64,000 bases of DNA from the NCBI RefSeq assembly GCF_035918095.1, contig NZ_CP109137.1:1800001-1864000 (forward strand). Reading direction: 5' to 3'. The translations under genes were made by a program, and so were the position numbers. The DNA is from Streptomyces sp. NBC_01750 (lineage in GTDB: Bacteria; Actinomycetota; Actinomycetes; Streptomycetales; Streptomycetaceae). The notes beneath the pieces were generated by a model. That model did no database searches and was not told the DNA's origin. It worked only from the letters and a program-made list of their open reading frames with translations. This document shows, in pieces, positions 27,659 through 35,712 of the stretch; the first letter of the stretch is position 1, and every line of letters starts with the position of its first letter.

Positions 27659-28888
27659 TTACAGGGCTACGCCGAGGAGGGCGTCGACGGCGCGGGACAC
27701 GAGGCCGGGCGCGCCCTCGTCCGTACCGCCGTCGGACTGCTGGAGCGCTGCCCAGCGGTCGACGGCGACGAGCGCGGCGGGGGCGTCGAGGTCGTTCGCG
27801 AGGGCGTCGCGGATCTCCTCGACGAGGGCGTCGGCGGACGGCCCGTCGGGCCGCGAGACGGCCGCGCGCCAGCGCCCGAGCCGCTCGACCGCCTCGTCGA
27901 GTACGGCGTCGGTCCACTCCCAGTCGGCCCGGTAGTGGTGCGAGAGCAGCGCCAGCCGGATCGCCGCCGGGTCCACGCCGTCTCGCCTCAGCCTGGAGAC
28001 GAAGACGAGGTTGCCCTTGGACTTGGACATCTTCTCGCCGTCGAGCGCGACCATGCCGGCGTGGACGTACGCCTTGGCGAAGGGGTACTCACCGGTGAGC
28101 GCCTGCGCGTGCGAGGCGCCCATCTCGTGGTGCGGGAAGGCGAGATCGGAGCCGCCGCCCTGCACGTCGAAGCCCATGCCGAGGTGGTCCAGGGCGATGG
28201 CCACGCACTCGATGTGCCAGCCGGGCCGGCCGCGGCCGAGGGTGCCGCCGTCCCAGCTCGGCTCGCCCTCACGGGCGGCCATCCAGAGCATCGGGTCGAG
28301 CGGGTTCTTCTTACCGGGCCGGTCGGGGTCGCCGCCGCGCTCGGCGGAGAGCAGCCGCATGGCCTCGGCGTCGAGGTGGGACACCTCCCCGAAGTGCGGA
28401 TCGGCCTCCACGGAGAAGTACACGTCGCCTTCGAGCTCGTACGCGGCACCGGCGTCCCGGAGCCGCTCGACGAGCGGCACGATGCCTGGTATCGCCTCGA
28501 CAGCGCCGATGTAGTGCTGCGGCGGAAGCATTCGGAGAGCGGTCATGTCCTCGCGGAAGAGGGCGGTTTCCCGCTCGGCGAGCTCGGTCCAGTCGTGCCC
28601 GTCGCGGATCGCCCGCTCGAGCAGGGGGTCGTCGACGTCGGTCACGTTCTGGACGTAGTGAACCTGCCGCTTGGTGTCGAGCCACACGCGCTGAACCAGG
28701 TCAAACGCGTTGTAGGTCGCCGCGTGACCCATATGGGTCGCGTCGTACGGCGTAATGCCGCAGACATAGATACGGGCGACGGGACCGGGGTCGAGGGTCA
28801 CAAGACCCCTGGTCGCGGTGGAGTGGATCCGTAGGTCGCGGCCCTTGCCAGGCAGGGCGGGGAGCTCAGAAGCGGGCCAGGCATGCAT
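27659..28888 (-). CDS. mshC: Mycothiol cysteine ligase MshC
   Basis: A 409-aa cysteinyl-tRNA-synthetase-like ligase that couples L-cysteine to glucosaminyl-inositol in mycothiol biosynthesis. The class I HIGH-type motif is '[15 protein letters not shown]', the zinc site includes the Cys of '[10 protein letters not shown]' and the 'WHIECVAI' and '[13 protein letters not shown]' segments, and the KMSKS loop is '[10 protein letters not shown]'. The anticodon-binding domain of true CysRS is absent, and the length (about 410) fits MshC rather than CysS (about 460). It begins at an ATG next to 336 bp of promoter sequence. It sits beside a set of actinobacteria-specific genes. Confidence 0.93.
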   Translation of the reverse strand: MHAWPASELPALPGKGRDLRIHSTATRGLVTLDPGPVARIYVCGITPYDATHMGHAATYNAFDLVQRVWLDTKRQVHYVQNVTDVDDPLLERAIRDGHDWTELAERETALFREDMTALRMLPPQHYIGAVEAIPGIVPLVERLRDAGAAYELEGDVYFSVEADPHFGEVSHLDAEAMRLLSAERGGDPDRPGKKNPLDPMLWMAAREGEPSWDGGTLGRGRPGWHIECVAIALDHLGMGFDVQGGGSDLAFPHHEMGASHAQALTGEYPFAKAYVHAGMVALDGEKMSKSKGNLVFVSRLRRDGVDPAAIRLALLSHHYRADWEWTDAVLDEAVERLGRWRAAVSRPDGPSADALVEEIRDALANDLDAPAALVAVDRWAALQQSDGGTDEGAPGLVSRAVDALLGVAL

Positions 28889-29224
28889 GTCATGAGCCTA
28901 ACCGGACGGGTGTTCCGCATACGACCCGGATCATGCCAACTGCTGACTGGGGTTCGTGTGCCCGGTCACGGGCCGGTGGCCGCGCGTGGGGTCGGCCGCC
29001 GTGGAGCTGCCGCTCCGGGGACCGGGTGCGTTGTCGTGCGAGGCGCAGCCGACGCCCCGGGCGTGCAAGGTCCCGCGCCGCGAAGCGGACGGCACCAGGG
29101 CTCAAGCCGAGCGCGAAGTCGGCGCTCCCGGGGTGTGGGGGGCATCACTCCCACGTCTTGCGCCATCGGCGCCCAGGGCCTGCCCCCCGGTTTCCGGAAA
29201 GGGACCGGTCAGGGGAACAGCCAT
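28889..29224. other. 336-bp intergenic region
   Basis: No gene was recognised. It contains the mshC promoter (minus strand) and the 3' side of the TIGR03843 gene. It is very GC-rich, and an inverted ACCGGT...ACCGGT element near 29189-29212 may act in termination. Reading frames across it lack start signals or family resemblance. Confidence 0.4.
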
Positions 29225-30052
29225 CTACACCGGCGGCCACGGAATCGCCGGCCACTCCCCCGACGGCCCCGGATGCCGCCCCGACTCCTTCAGCCCGGCA
29301 ACCCTCTCCCGCAGCGCCTCCACCTCCGCCGCCGTCAGCAGTTCCGCCAGACGGGTGGCGAGCGGTTCGCCGTCGGTCAGGGCGACCGTGAGCGCGGCCA
29401 GGGCCTGCGTCGCCTCGGACGGCAGCCGCTCCCCGGCCCACCCCCACAGCAGCGTCCGCAGCTTGTCCTCCACGTTGAACGTGACCCCGTGGTCGATCGC
29501 GTACAGGCCGCCGTCCGCCGTCGGCAGCAGATGCCCGCCCTTGCGGTCACCGTTGTTGATCACCGCGTCCAGCACCGCCAGCCGCCGCAGCCGCACATCG
29601 TCCGCGTGGACCAGCAGCGCCGTACGGCCAGCGCCCACTTCCGCGAAGCCCACCGCCTTCCAGCCCTCGCCCGGCTCCTCGTCCTCGACCAGGCCCAGCA
29701 GGGACGCCGACGGGTCCGCCTCGATCCAGAGCTGGACCATGCCCTCGCCGTACGGGCCGTCGCGCAGGACCGTGGGCGGCACCAGGCCCCATCCGGTCGC
29801 CTCCGAGAGCTCGTACGCCGCCACCTCGCGCTGCGCCAGCGTCCCGTCCGGGAAGTCCCACAGCGGCCGCTCCCCGGCGATCGGCTTGTAGACGCAGTGG
29901 GCCTCCTCGCCCTCGTGCGAGACGGAGCAGTACAGCACCGCGTTGGACGCCTCACGAATCCGTCCGCGCACGGTGAGCTCACCCTTGGTCAGCAGGGTGC
30001 GCAGGTCCCCCGAGGTCACGCGCCCCGGCGGTATCCGTTCTGGCGCGGGCAT
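29225..30052 (-). CDS. TIGR03843-family protein, PI3/PI4-kinase-like fold
   Basis: A 275-aa protein of the actinobacterial family typified by SCO1664. It contains kinase-like landmarks: an early Lys in 'HCVYKPIAGERPLWDFPDG', a catalytic-loop-like 'INNGDRKGGHLL' and a metal-binding 'YAIDHGVTFN'. These suggest a lipid-kinase-type fold with unknown substrate. The ATG at 30052 was chosen because the conserved sequence starts there, and the long upstream extension is the shadow of the neighbouring gene. It overlaps the end of the DUF3090 gene by 37 bp, so the two are translated together. The family travels with DUF3090 and an MSMEG_4193-type phosphatase. Confidence 0.85.
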   Translation of the reverse strand: MPAPERIPPGRVTSGDLRTLLTKGELTVRGRIREASNAVLYCSVSHEGEEAHCVYKPIAGERPLWDFPDGTLAQREVAAYELSEATGWGLVPPTVLRDGPYGEGMVQLWIEADPSASLLGLVEDEEPGEGWKAVGFAEVGAGRTALLVHADDVRLRRLAVLDAVINNGDRKGGHLLPTADGGLYAIDHGVTFNVEDKLRTLLWGWAGERLPSEATQALAALTVALTDGEPLATRLAELLTAAEVEALRERVAGLKESGRHPGPSGEWPAIPWPPV

Positions 30053-30606
30053 ACGTGTCCTTCCGGATCGAGCGGCAGGCTGCACAGCGGGCACGGCGGC
30101 CGGCCGGCGTTCACCACGTCCAGCGCGCGTTTGGCGAAGGCCCTGGCCTGCGCTCCGGTCAGCCGGACGCGGAGCATCGGCGGACCGTTCTCCTCGTCCT
30201 GCAGCAGCCGCTCCTCGGCCTCCGCGAGGTCCTCCTCGGAGTCCGCGTCCAGCTCCACCAGCGCCTGCGCCTCGACGATCATGCGCTGTTCCTCGCCGTC
30301 CCATGCCAGCGCCATCGTGCCGACCCGGAATTCCTCCTCCACCGGCGCGTCGAGCGGCGCGGTGTCGGCGACGTCGGCGGGCGCGACAGCGGGCACCGGC
30401 GCATTGCCCCCGGTCCGGCGCACGACCTCGTCCAGCAGCTCGTCGATCCGCTCGGCGAGTGCGGCCACCTGGGTCTTCTCCAGAGCGACGCTGGTGGTGC
30501 GCCCCGCCGAGGAAGCCTGCAGGAAGAACGTACGGCGTCCAGGCAGCCCGACCGTACCGGCCACGAAGCGGTCCGGCGGGTCGTAGAGGAACACCTGACG
30601 GGACAC
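30016..30606 (-). CDS. DUF3090 (TIGR03847) family protein
   Basis: A 196-aa actinobacteria-specific protein of unknown function. The N-terminal two thirds ('VFLYDPPDRFVAGTVGLPGRR' start and 'FRVGTMALAWDGEEQRMIVEAQAL') form the DUF3090 body. The C-terminus is a small zinc-ribbon-like knuckle with C-x2-C and H-x-C-P ('CPLCSLPLDPEGHVCPR'). The GTG start at 30606 has AGGGAG upstream. It is the middle member of a three-gene unit with the TIGR03843 protein and the upstream phosphatase, 109 bp away. Biochemical activity is unknown. Confidence 0.85.
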   Translation of the reverse strand: MSRQVFLYDPPDRFVAGTVGLPGRRTFFLQASSAGRTTSVALEKTQVAALAERIDELLDEVVRRTGGNAPVPAVAPADVADTAPLDAPVEEEFRVGTMALAWDGEEQRMIVEAQALVELDADSEEDLAEAEERLLQDEENGPPMLRVRLTGAQARAFAKRALDVVNAGRPPCPLCSLPLDPEGHVCPRQNGYRRGA

Positions 30607-30715
30607 GTTCTGTCTCCCTTGGGATCGGTCGGTATCGACGACTGTCGTACGACTTCGGACGGCTATCGGGTGGGCATACGGGTTTTCGGCCCGTCCACCC
30701 TACTGCGCGCGGCGA

Positions 30716-31402
30716 TCACGGTGCGCCCGCGCCGCCCCCGACGACTCCGGCCCCGCCACCGGCGTTCTCGCGCGGCGCCAGCGAGCCGAAGTCCCCGGTG
30801 TCACCGAGGCGCAGAAGGAACGGGCGAGTGCGGGTGTAACGGATCGCTGTCACGGAACACGGTTCCACATGGATCCGCTGGAACAGATCGAGGTGCATAC
30901 CGAGGGCATCGGCCACCAGGGACTTGATGATGTCTCCGTGCGAGCACATCACATAGGCCGCGTCCTCGCCGTGCGCGGCGTCGATGCGCGCGTTCCAGTC
31001 GCGTACGGCGTCGACGGCACGCGCCTGCATGTCCCGCATCGACTCGCCGCCCGGGAACGCCGCCGCGGACGGATGCTGCTGCACGACCTCCATCAGCGGC
31101 TCGTCGGCGAGCTCCGCGAGCTTGCGCCCGGACCAGTCGCCGTAGTGGCACTCGCCGATCCGTTCGTCGGTGTGCAGCTCAAGACCCGGCCGGGCCTCCA
31201 GCAGCGGTCGCAGGGTCTGCACGCAGCGCTCCAGCGGGCTGGAGACGGCCGCGGCGAGCGGCACGGCGGCGAGTCGCTCCGGCAGCGCGGCTGCCTGCGC
31301 CGCACCGCGCTCGTCGAGGGAGACGCCCGGCGTCCAGCCTGCGAGCACCCCCGCGGTGTTGGCGGTGGAGCGTCCGTGGCGTACGAGGATCAGCGTGGCC
31401 AT
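30716..31402 (-). CDS. Histidine phosphatase (MSMEG_4193/TIGR03848 type)
   Basis: A 228-aa phosphoglycerate-mutase-like phosphatase. The catalytic RHG motif is 'LILVRHGRSTAN' (phospho-His at about residue 9), the second Arg is in 'SSPLERCVQT', Glu is in 'IGECHYGDWSG' and the second His is in 'MCSHGDIIKS'. Specificity is unknown: a metabolite or lipid phosphatase rather than a glycolytic mutase. The ATG at 31402 precedes the conserved start; the ORF's 50 upstream codons are non-coding. The C-terminal 20 residues are Gly/Ala-rich. It heads the TIGR03848-DUF3090-TIGR03843 trio and is divergent from the CorA gene. Confidence 0.88.
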   Translation of the reverse strand: MATLILVRHGRSTANTAGVLAGWTPGVSLDERGAAQAAALPERLAAVPLAAAVSSPLERCVQTLRPLLEARPGLELHTDERIGECHYGDWSGRKLAELADEPLMEVVQQHPSAAAFPGGESMRDMQARAVDAVRDWNARIDAAHGEDAAYVMCSHGDIIKSLVADALGMHLDLFQRIHVEPCSVTAIRYTRTRPFLLRLGDTGDFGSLAPRENAGGGAGVVGGGAGAP

Positions 31403-31461
31403 GCCCGTCAGCCTAGGCGGCCCGGCGCCCGGGGGTGCGTCCGGGCCACATGCAGGGAAGA

Positions 31462-32451
31462 ATGCACGCCGTGATCGTGGACTGTGCCATTTACCGCGGC
31501 GGGCGCCGAACCGAAGGCCCGTCCGACTTGTCGGATGCTCTGGCCGAGGCACGGGCCGCCGGGGACGCCTTTCTCTGGATCGGTCTTTACGAGCCGACCG
31601 AGAAGGAGTTCGACCACGTCGCGGCGGAGTTCGGGCTGCACCCCCTGGCGGTGGAGGACGCGCTCAACGCTCACCAGCGCCCCAAGCTCGAGGTGTATGA
31701 CGACTCGCTCTTCGTGGTTCTCAAGCCGGTGGTGTACGAGCCCCAGAGCGACGCCGTCTCCACCGACGAGCTGATGGTCTTCATCGGCGACTCGTTCGTG
31801 GTTACCGTGCGACACGGTGAGAGCGCGCCGTTGCACGACGTACGGCTGCGTATGGAGAACGAGCCCGAGGTTCTCAAGCACGGCCCGACGGCTGTGCTGT
31901 ACGCGATCAGTGACGCGGTCGTCGACCATTACATCGATGTGGTCAGCGAGCTCCAGGTGGACCTGGAGGAATTGGAGACCGAGGTCTTCGCACCCGTCGG
32001 CAGCACGCGCAACAGCGCGGTACGGATCTACACCTTCAAGCGGCAGGTGCTGGAGTTCCGCCGCGCCGCCGCGCCGCTGGCGGCTCCGATGGTCCGTCTC
32101 GCGAGCGCGGGCGTGCCGTTCGTCCATAAGCATGCACAGCCGTTCTTCCGGGACGTCAGCGACCATCTGACCCGAGTGAACGAGCAGGTGGAGGGGTTGG
32201 ACCGGCTGCTGTCGGACGTCCTGTCCGCCCATCTCGCGCAGATGGGCGTGCGGCAGAACGACGATATGCGCAAGATCTCGGCGTGGGCGGCCATGGTCGC
32301 GGTTCCCACGATGGTCGCGGGCATCTACGGCATGAATTTCGAGCACATGCCTGAGCTGCGGTGGGTGTGGGCGTATCCGGTGGTGCTGCTGTTCATGGCG
32401 GGGGCGGTCTACGGGCTGTTCCGGTTGTTCAAGCGGCGCGGCTGGCTGTAG
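31462..32451 (+). CDS. corA: CorA-family magnesium/cobalt transporter
   Basis: A 329-aa CorA-type divalent cation channel. The long cytoplasmic N-terminal domain ('HPLAVEDALNAHQRPKLEVYDDSLFV') leads through the stalk helix to two C-terminal membrane helices. The pore signature 'YGMNFEHMPEL' (GMN followed by the acidic outer-mouth motif) precedes the last helix, and the basic tail 'FKRRGWL' closes the protein. It forms a pentamer in the membrane for Mg2+ (or Co2+/Ni2+). The ATG at 31462 has GGGAAG close upstream; another ATG lies 12 nt earlier. It is divergent from the phosphatase. Confidence 0.92.
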   Translation: MHAVIVDCAIYRGGRRTEGPSDLSDALAEARAAGDAFLWIGLYEPTEKEFDHVAAEFGLHPLAVEDALNAHQRPKLEVYDDSLFVVLKPVVYEPQSDAVSTDELMVFIGDSFVVTVRHGESAPLHDVRLRMENEPEVLKHGPTAVLYAISDAVVDHYIDVVSELQVDLEELETEVFAPVGSTRNSAVRIYTFKRQVLEFRRAAAPLAAPMVRLASAGVPFVHKHAQPFFRDVSDHLTRVNEQVEGLDRLLSDVLSAHLAQMGVRQNDDMRKISAWAAMVAVPTMVAGIYGMNFEHMPELRWVWAYPVVLLFMAGAVYGLFRLFKRRGWL

Positions 32452-32472
32452 GGCTCTGCGGCTTCAAAGGAG

Positions 32473-33258
32473 CTAGAAAGCGGGCGCCGCGGTGGCCGGT
32501 CCGTCGAGGGCGCCGCGACGCTGCGGCATCTCCAGGCCCACCATCCGGTGCCAGCCGCCGAGCCTCTCGTACGCGTACATGGTGTGGATACCCGCGGCGA
32601 GCGCGGCCGACTTGGCCGCGGGCCAGTGCAGCAGACGTCCCATGTGGCCCATCACGGCAAGGCTGACATCGCGGTAGACCCTGATCTCGGCGAGGGCGCT
32701 CTCGCGCAACACCCGCTGGATCGTACGGCCGTGCCCCTCGGCGACGAGGCGGAGCAACTCCTCGTGGCAGTACGCCAGATGGTTGGCCTCGTCGTCGCAG
32801 ATCATTCTGATCGCCCTGCCGAGCTCGGGGTGGTCGCCGAAGTACTTCACCAGCATGTCCATCTGGTCGGCGGCCCGCTGTTCGGTGACCCTGCTGTGCG
32901 AGAGATAGACGATGATGTCCCGTTCGCTCAGCGGCTCGTCGCGGCTCAGCTTCGCGTGGGTGAGACCGATGCCCCGCTTCTCCAGCAATATCGTGTAGTC
33001 GGTCTCGGCCGGGACGTCGACCGGCGCGAGCTGCCGCTTCTTGAGAAGTGCGTTGAAGAGCCGGCCGTGCTTGTCCTCGTCGGCGCCGTGCCGGGTGATC
33101 TTCGGCGCGAGGGCAGACATGCTCTCAGGCACGAGGGCGGCGATACGGCCGTTCTCCCAGCCGCCCTGCGCCTCGCCGCTGGCGGCGATCGAGCAGAAGA
33201 GCTGGAAGGCATCGTCGTCGTCGATGATTTCCTGGAAGAGACTTCGAGCCGAGAGCAT
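32473..33258 (-). CDS. Ferritin-like di-iron domain protein
   Basis: A 261-aa all-helical protein of the ferritin-like superfamily. Two E-x-x-H pairs typical of a di-iron site are visible: 'DEDKHGRLF' (about 64-72) and 'CDDEANHLAYCHEEL' (about 155-168), with further Glu in 'SRVTEQRAADQMD'. No signal peptide is present. Related Streptomyces proteins are annotated only as ferritin-like, so an oxidase or oxygenase role is possible but unproven. The ATG at 33258 has GAGGAGG immediately upstream; the longer ORF start is rejected for that reason. It converges on the CorA gene with a 21-bp gap and no clear terminator. Confidence 0.75.
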   Translation of the reverse strand: MLSARSLFQEIIDDDDAFQLFCSIAASGEAQGGWENGRIAALVPESMSALAPKITRHGADEDKHGRLFNALLKKRQLAPVDVPAETDYTILLEKRGIGLTHAKLSRDEPLSERDIIVYLSHSRVTEQRAADQMDMLVKYFGDHPELGRAIRMICDDEANHLAYCHEELLRLVAEGHGRTIQRVLRESALAEIRVYRDVSLAVMGHMGRLLHWPAAKSAALAAGIHTMYAYERLGGWHRMVGLEMPQRRGALDGPATAAPAF

Positions 33259-33508
33259 CACTTCCTCCTCCGTGAGAGCGTCCGCAAAGAACAAGTCAAA
33301 GGCGGCACGGGAGGCGGGGCAACAGGTAAGCGGCACAACTGCGCCGAACGGCGGACGACAGGGAGGCGCGCGGGAGTAACCAGGACCGGCTTTCGCGCGT
33401 TGTGCTGCGTGACGGCCGTGGCGGGGAAGACCCCCGAGCCCCCTCCACGGCCGCAGACCTCTCCAGTTGCGTACGAGCGCCGCTCACCCGAGTTGCAGGC
33501 GCACCTTT

Positions 33509-33567
33509 CTTACGCGAGGCCGGCACGTCTTACGCGAGGCCGGCACGTCTTACGCGAGGCCGGCACG
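33509..33567. repeat. Three tandem copies of a 20-bp unit over a stop codon
   Basis: CTTACGCGAGGCCGGCACGT occurs at 33509-33528 and 33529-33548, with a third copy (last base changed) at 33549-33567. The third copy is the coding end (Arg-Ala-Gly-Leu-Ala-stop) of the LLM oxidoreductase gene, so its 3' terminus has been duplicated twice downstream of the stop. The rest of 33259-33508 shows no gene. Confidence 0.9.
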
Positions 33568-34599
33568 CTCCAGGGCCTCGGTGCCCGCCCTCAGTGCCGT
33601 GATCCGCTCGTCGAGCGTGAAGCCGGCCGGAGCCAGGGTCAGCGTGGTGACTCCGGCAGCGGCGTACGCCTGCATCCGATCGGCGATCCGGTCCACGGAC
33701 CCCAGCAGCGCCGTCTGGTCGATCAGCTGGTGCGGGACGGCCGCCGCCGCGCCTGCCTTGTCGCCGGCCAGGTACTTGTCCTGGATCTCGGCGGCTTCCT
33801 TCTCGTAGCCCATGCGCTGCGCAAGCTGGTTGTAGAAGTTCTGCTTGCGGCTGCCCATGCCGCCGACGTACAGGGCGGTGTACGGACGGAACATGTCGGC
33901 CAGTCCGGCGACGTCGTCGCCGATCGCGAGCGGCAGCGTCGGACAGACGTCAAAGCCTTCCATGGTCTTTCCGGCCTTCTCACGGCCCGCGCGCAGGTGC
34001 TTGAGCGCGGTGTCCTCGAGATGGTCGGCGGACGGGAAGATCAGCAGGGCGCCGTCGGCGATCTCGCCCGTCTGCTCCAGGTTCTTGGGGCCGATCGCGG
34101 CGATGTAGAGCGGGATGTGCTCGCGCTCCGGGTGGACGGTGAGCTTGATCGGCTTGCCCGGACCGCCCGGCAGCGGGAGCGTCCAGTGCTCTCCCTCGTA
34201 CGAGAGGCGCTCGCGAGTCATCGCCTTGCGGACGATCTCGACGTACTCGCGGGTGCGGGAGAGCGGCTTGTCGAACTTGATGCCGTACCAGCCCTCGGAG
34301 ACCTGCGGGCCGGAGACACCGAGGCCGAGCCGGAAGCGGCCGCCGGAGAGCGAGTCGAGCGTGGCGGCCGTCATCGCGGTCATCGCGGGCTGGCGGGCCG
34401 GGATCTGCATGATCGCGGAGCCGACGTCGATGCGCTCGGTCTGGGCGGCGACCCAGGTGAGCACGGTGGGGGCGTCGGAGCCGTACGCCTCTGCGGCCCA
34501 GCAGACGTCGTAGCCGAGCTGGTCGGCCTCCTTGGCGACGGCGAGATTGTCTCCGTCCATCCCCGCGCCCCAGTAGCCGAGGTTGATGCCGAGCCGCAT
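33550..34599 (-). CDS. F420-dependent LLM-class oxidoreductase
   Basis: A 349-aa luciferase-like monooxygenase-fold protein. The TIM-barrel opens with 'MRLGINLGYWGAGMDGDNL', and 'RFRLGLGVSGPQVSEGWYG' and 'IPLYIAAIGPKNLEQTGEIADG' are typical of the F420-dependent (mycobacterial-type) subgroup. It probably binds F420 and acts on an unknown small substrate. The ATG at 34599 has GAGGAG at a good distance. A perfect 14-bp palindrome lies 11 bp upstream, suggesting TetR-type repression. Its last codons are part of a tandem repeat. It is divergent from the aldo/keto reductase. Confidence 0.88.
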   Translation of the reverse strand: MRLGINLGYWGAGMDGDNLAVAKEADQLGYDVCWAAEAYGSDAPTVLTWVAAQTERIDVGSAIMQIPARQPAMTAMTAATLDSLSGGRFRLGLGVSGPQVSEGWYGIKFDKPLSRTREYVEIVRKAMTRERLSYEGEHWTLPLPGGPGKPIKLTVHPEREHIPLYIAAIGPKNLEQTGEIADGALLIFPSADHLEDTALKHLRAGREKAGKTMEGFDVCPTLPLAIGDDVAGLADMFRPYTALYVGGMGSRKQNFYNQLAQRMGYEKEAAEIQDKYLAGDKAGAAAAVPHQLIDQTALLGSVDRIADRMQAYAAAGVTTLTLAPAGFTLDERITALRAGTEALERAGLA

Positions 34600-34610
34600 A
34601 AGCGCTCCTC

Positions 34611-34624
34611 TTACTGATCAGTAA
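34611..34624. promoter_or_regulatory. Perfect palindrome TTACTGATCAGTAA
   Basis: This 14-bp perfect dyad lies between the divergent LLM oxidoreductase and aldo/keto reductase genes, 11 bp from the former start. It has the form of a TetR-family operator. No regulator gene is adjacent, so a regulator encoded elsewhere is expected. Confidence 0.65.
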
Positions 34625-34689
34625 CGTCCCTGTTCCGGGGACTCTAGCGCGGGTTCACAGGATCCGTCAGGGGGAGGTTGTCCACAGGC

Positions 34690-34720
34690 TTACTCCGGGT
34701 GGGCCGCCGGCCAGTAATCT
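34690..34720 (+). promoter_or_regulatory. Likely leaderless promoter of the aldo/keto reductase gene
   Basis: TAATCT at 34715-34720 is a good -10 and ends 8 nt before the ATG at 34729. TTACTC (34690-34695) is a possible -35, though its spacing to TAATCT is slightly long. No Shine-Dalgarno sequence is present, implying a leaderless message. Confidence 0.45.
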
Positions 34721-34728
34721 CAGCGCCC

Positions 34729-35712
34729 ATGGAGCAGAGGCATCTCGGCCGTACCGGCCTGCGCGTGTCCCGGATCGGGCTCGGCACCCTTACCTGGGGT
34801 CGGGACACCGATGAGCACGACGCTGCCGACCAGTTGAAAGCGTTCTGGGAGGCGGGCGGGACGCTGGTCGACACCGCAGATGTGTACGGCGGTGGAGATT
34901 CGGAGTATCTGCTCGGGCAGCTCGTCGAGCGGCTCGTACCTCGGCGAGAACTGGTCATCGCGACGAAGGCGGGCAGCGTCCCCGACCCGGACCGGCGTTT
35001 CGACGGCTCGCGAGGGCATCTGCTGTCGGCGCTGGACGCCTCGCTGGAGCGGCTCGGGACGGACTATGTCGACATCTGGCAGGTCCACACCTTCGACCCG
35101 GGCACCCCGCTGGAGGAGACGCTCCAGGCGCTGGACATCGCGGTCGGCAGCGGGCGCGCCCGGTACGCGGGAGTGTCGAACTTCTGCGGCTGGCAGCTGG
35201 CGAAGGCGGCGACCTGGCAGCTGGCCTCGCCGGGAGTGCGGACCCGGCTGGCCAGTACGCAGATGGAGTACTCGCTGCTGCAGCGCGGGGTGGAGCGGGA
35301 GGTGCTGCCGGCCGCTCTCGACCTGGGAGTCGGTCTGCTGCCGTCGTCGCCGCTGGGGCGCGGGGTGCTGACCGGAAAGTACCGGCATGCCACTCCGGCG
35401 GATTCGCGGGGCGCGTCGGAGCAGTTGGCGCCGTTCGTGGAACCGTATCTCGACGAGGCGGCGAGCCGGATCGTGGACGCGGTGGCGACGGCGGCGGACG
35501 GGCTCGCCGCGACGGCGCTGCAGGTGGCGCTGGCCTGGGTGCGGGACAGGCCGGGTGTGGTGGCCCCGATCGTCGGCGCGCGCAACGCGCAGCAGCTCGC
35601 GGCGGCATTGTCAGTGGAGACCCTTACTCTTCCTGACGAGATCTGCCAGGCGCTCGACGATGTGTCGGCGCCCGTGCACCGCTATCCCGACCAGGACTGG
35701 AGCACGCTGTGA
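34729..35712 (+). CDS. Aldo/keto reductase
   Basis: A 327-aa NADPH-dependent aldo/keto reductase barrel. The catalytic tetrad is readable: Asp and Tyr in 'LVDTADVYGGGDSEYLLG' (about 45-51), Lys in 'VIATKAG' and His in 'DIWQVHTFD'. The NADP-binding end is 'VAPIVGARNAQQL'. It is similar to YghZ/Kv-beta-like reductases; the substrate is unknown. The ATG at 34729 immediately follows a -10-like element. Its stop overlaps the next gene's GTG (GTGA), coupling it to the RecD2-like protein, an unexpected partner but a common arrangement in Streptomyces. Confidence 0.88.
   Translation: MEQRHLGRTGLRVSRIGLGTLTWGRDTDEHDAADQLKAFWEAGGTLVDTADVYGGGDSEYLLGQLVERLVPRRELVIATKAGSVPDPDRRFDGSRGHLLSALDASLERLGTDYVDIWQVHTFDPGTPLEETLQALDIAVGSGRARYAGVSNFCGWQLAKAATWQLASPGVRTRLASTQMEYSLLQRGVEREVLPAALDLGVGLLPSSPLGRGVLTGKYRHATPADSRGASEQLAPFVEPYLDEAASRIVDAVATAADGLAATALQVALAWVRDRPGVVAPIVGARNAQQLAAALSVETLTLPDEICQALDDVSAPVHRYPDQDWSTL

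Noticed and set aside
33509..33567. Short regular repeats as a CRISPR array
   Set aside because: The units are directly abutting with no spacers, and one copy is the coding end of a gene. No cas genes are present; the Cas4-like nuclease at 119 is far away and stand-alone.
34729..35712. Aldo/keto reductase as the missing L-fucose dehydrogenase
   Set aside because: It is 14 kb from the fucose block, lacks the ACATCGGATGT operator and is coupled to a RecD2-like gene. Family membership alone does not support the role.
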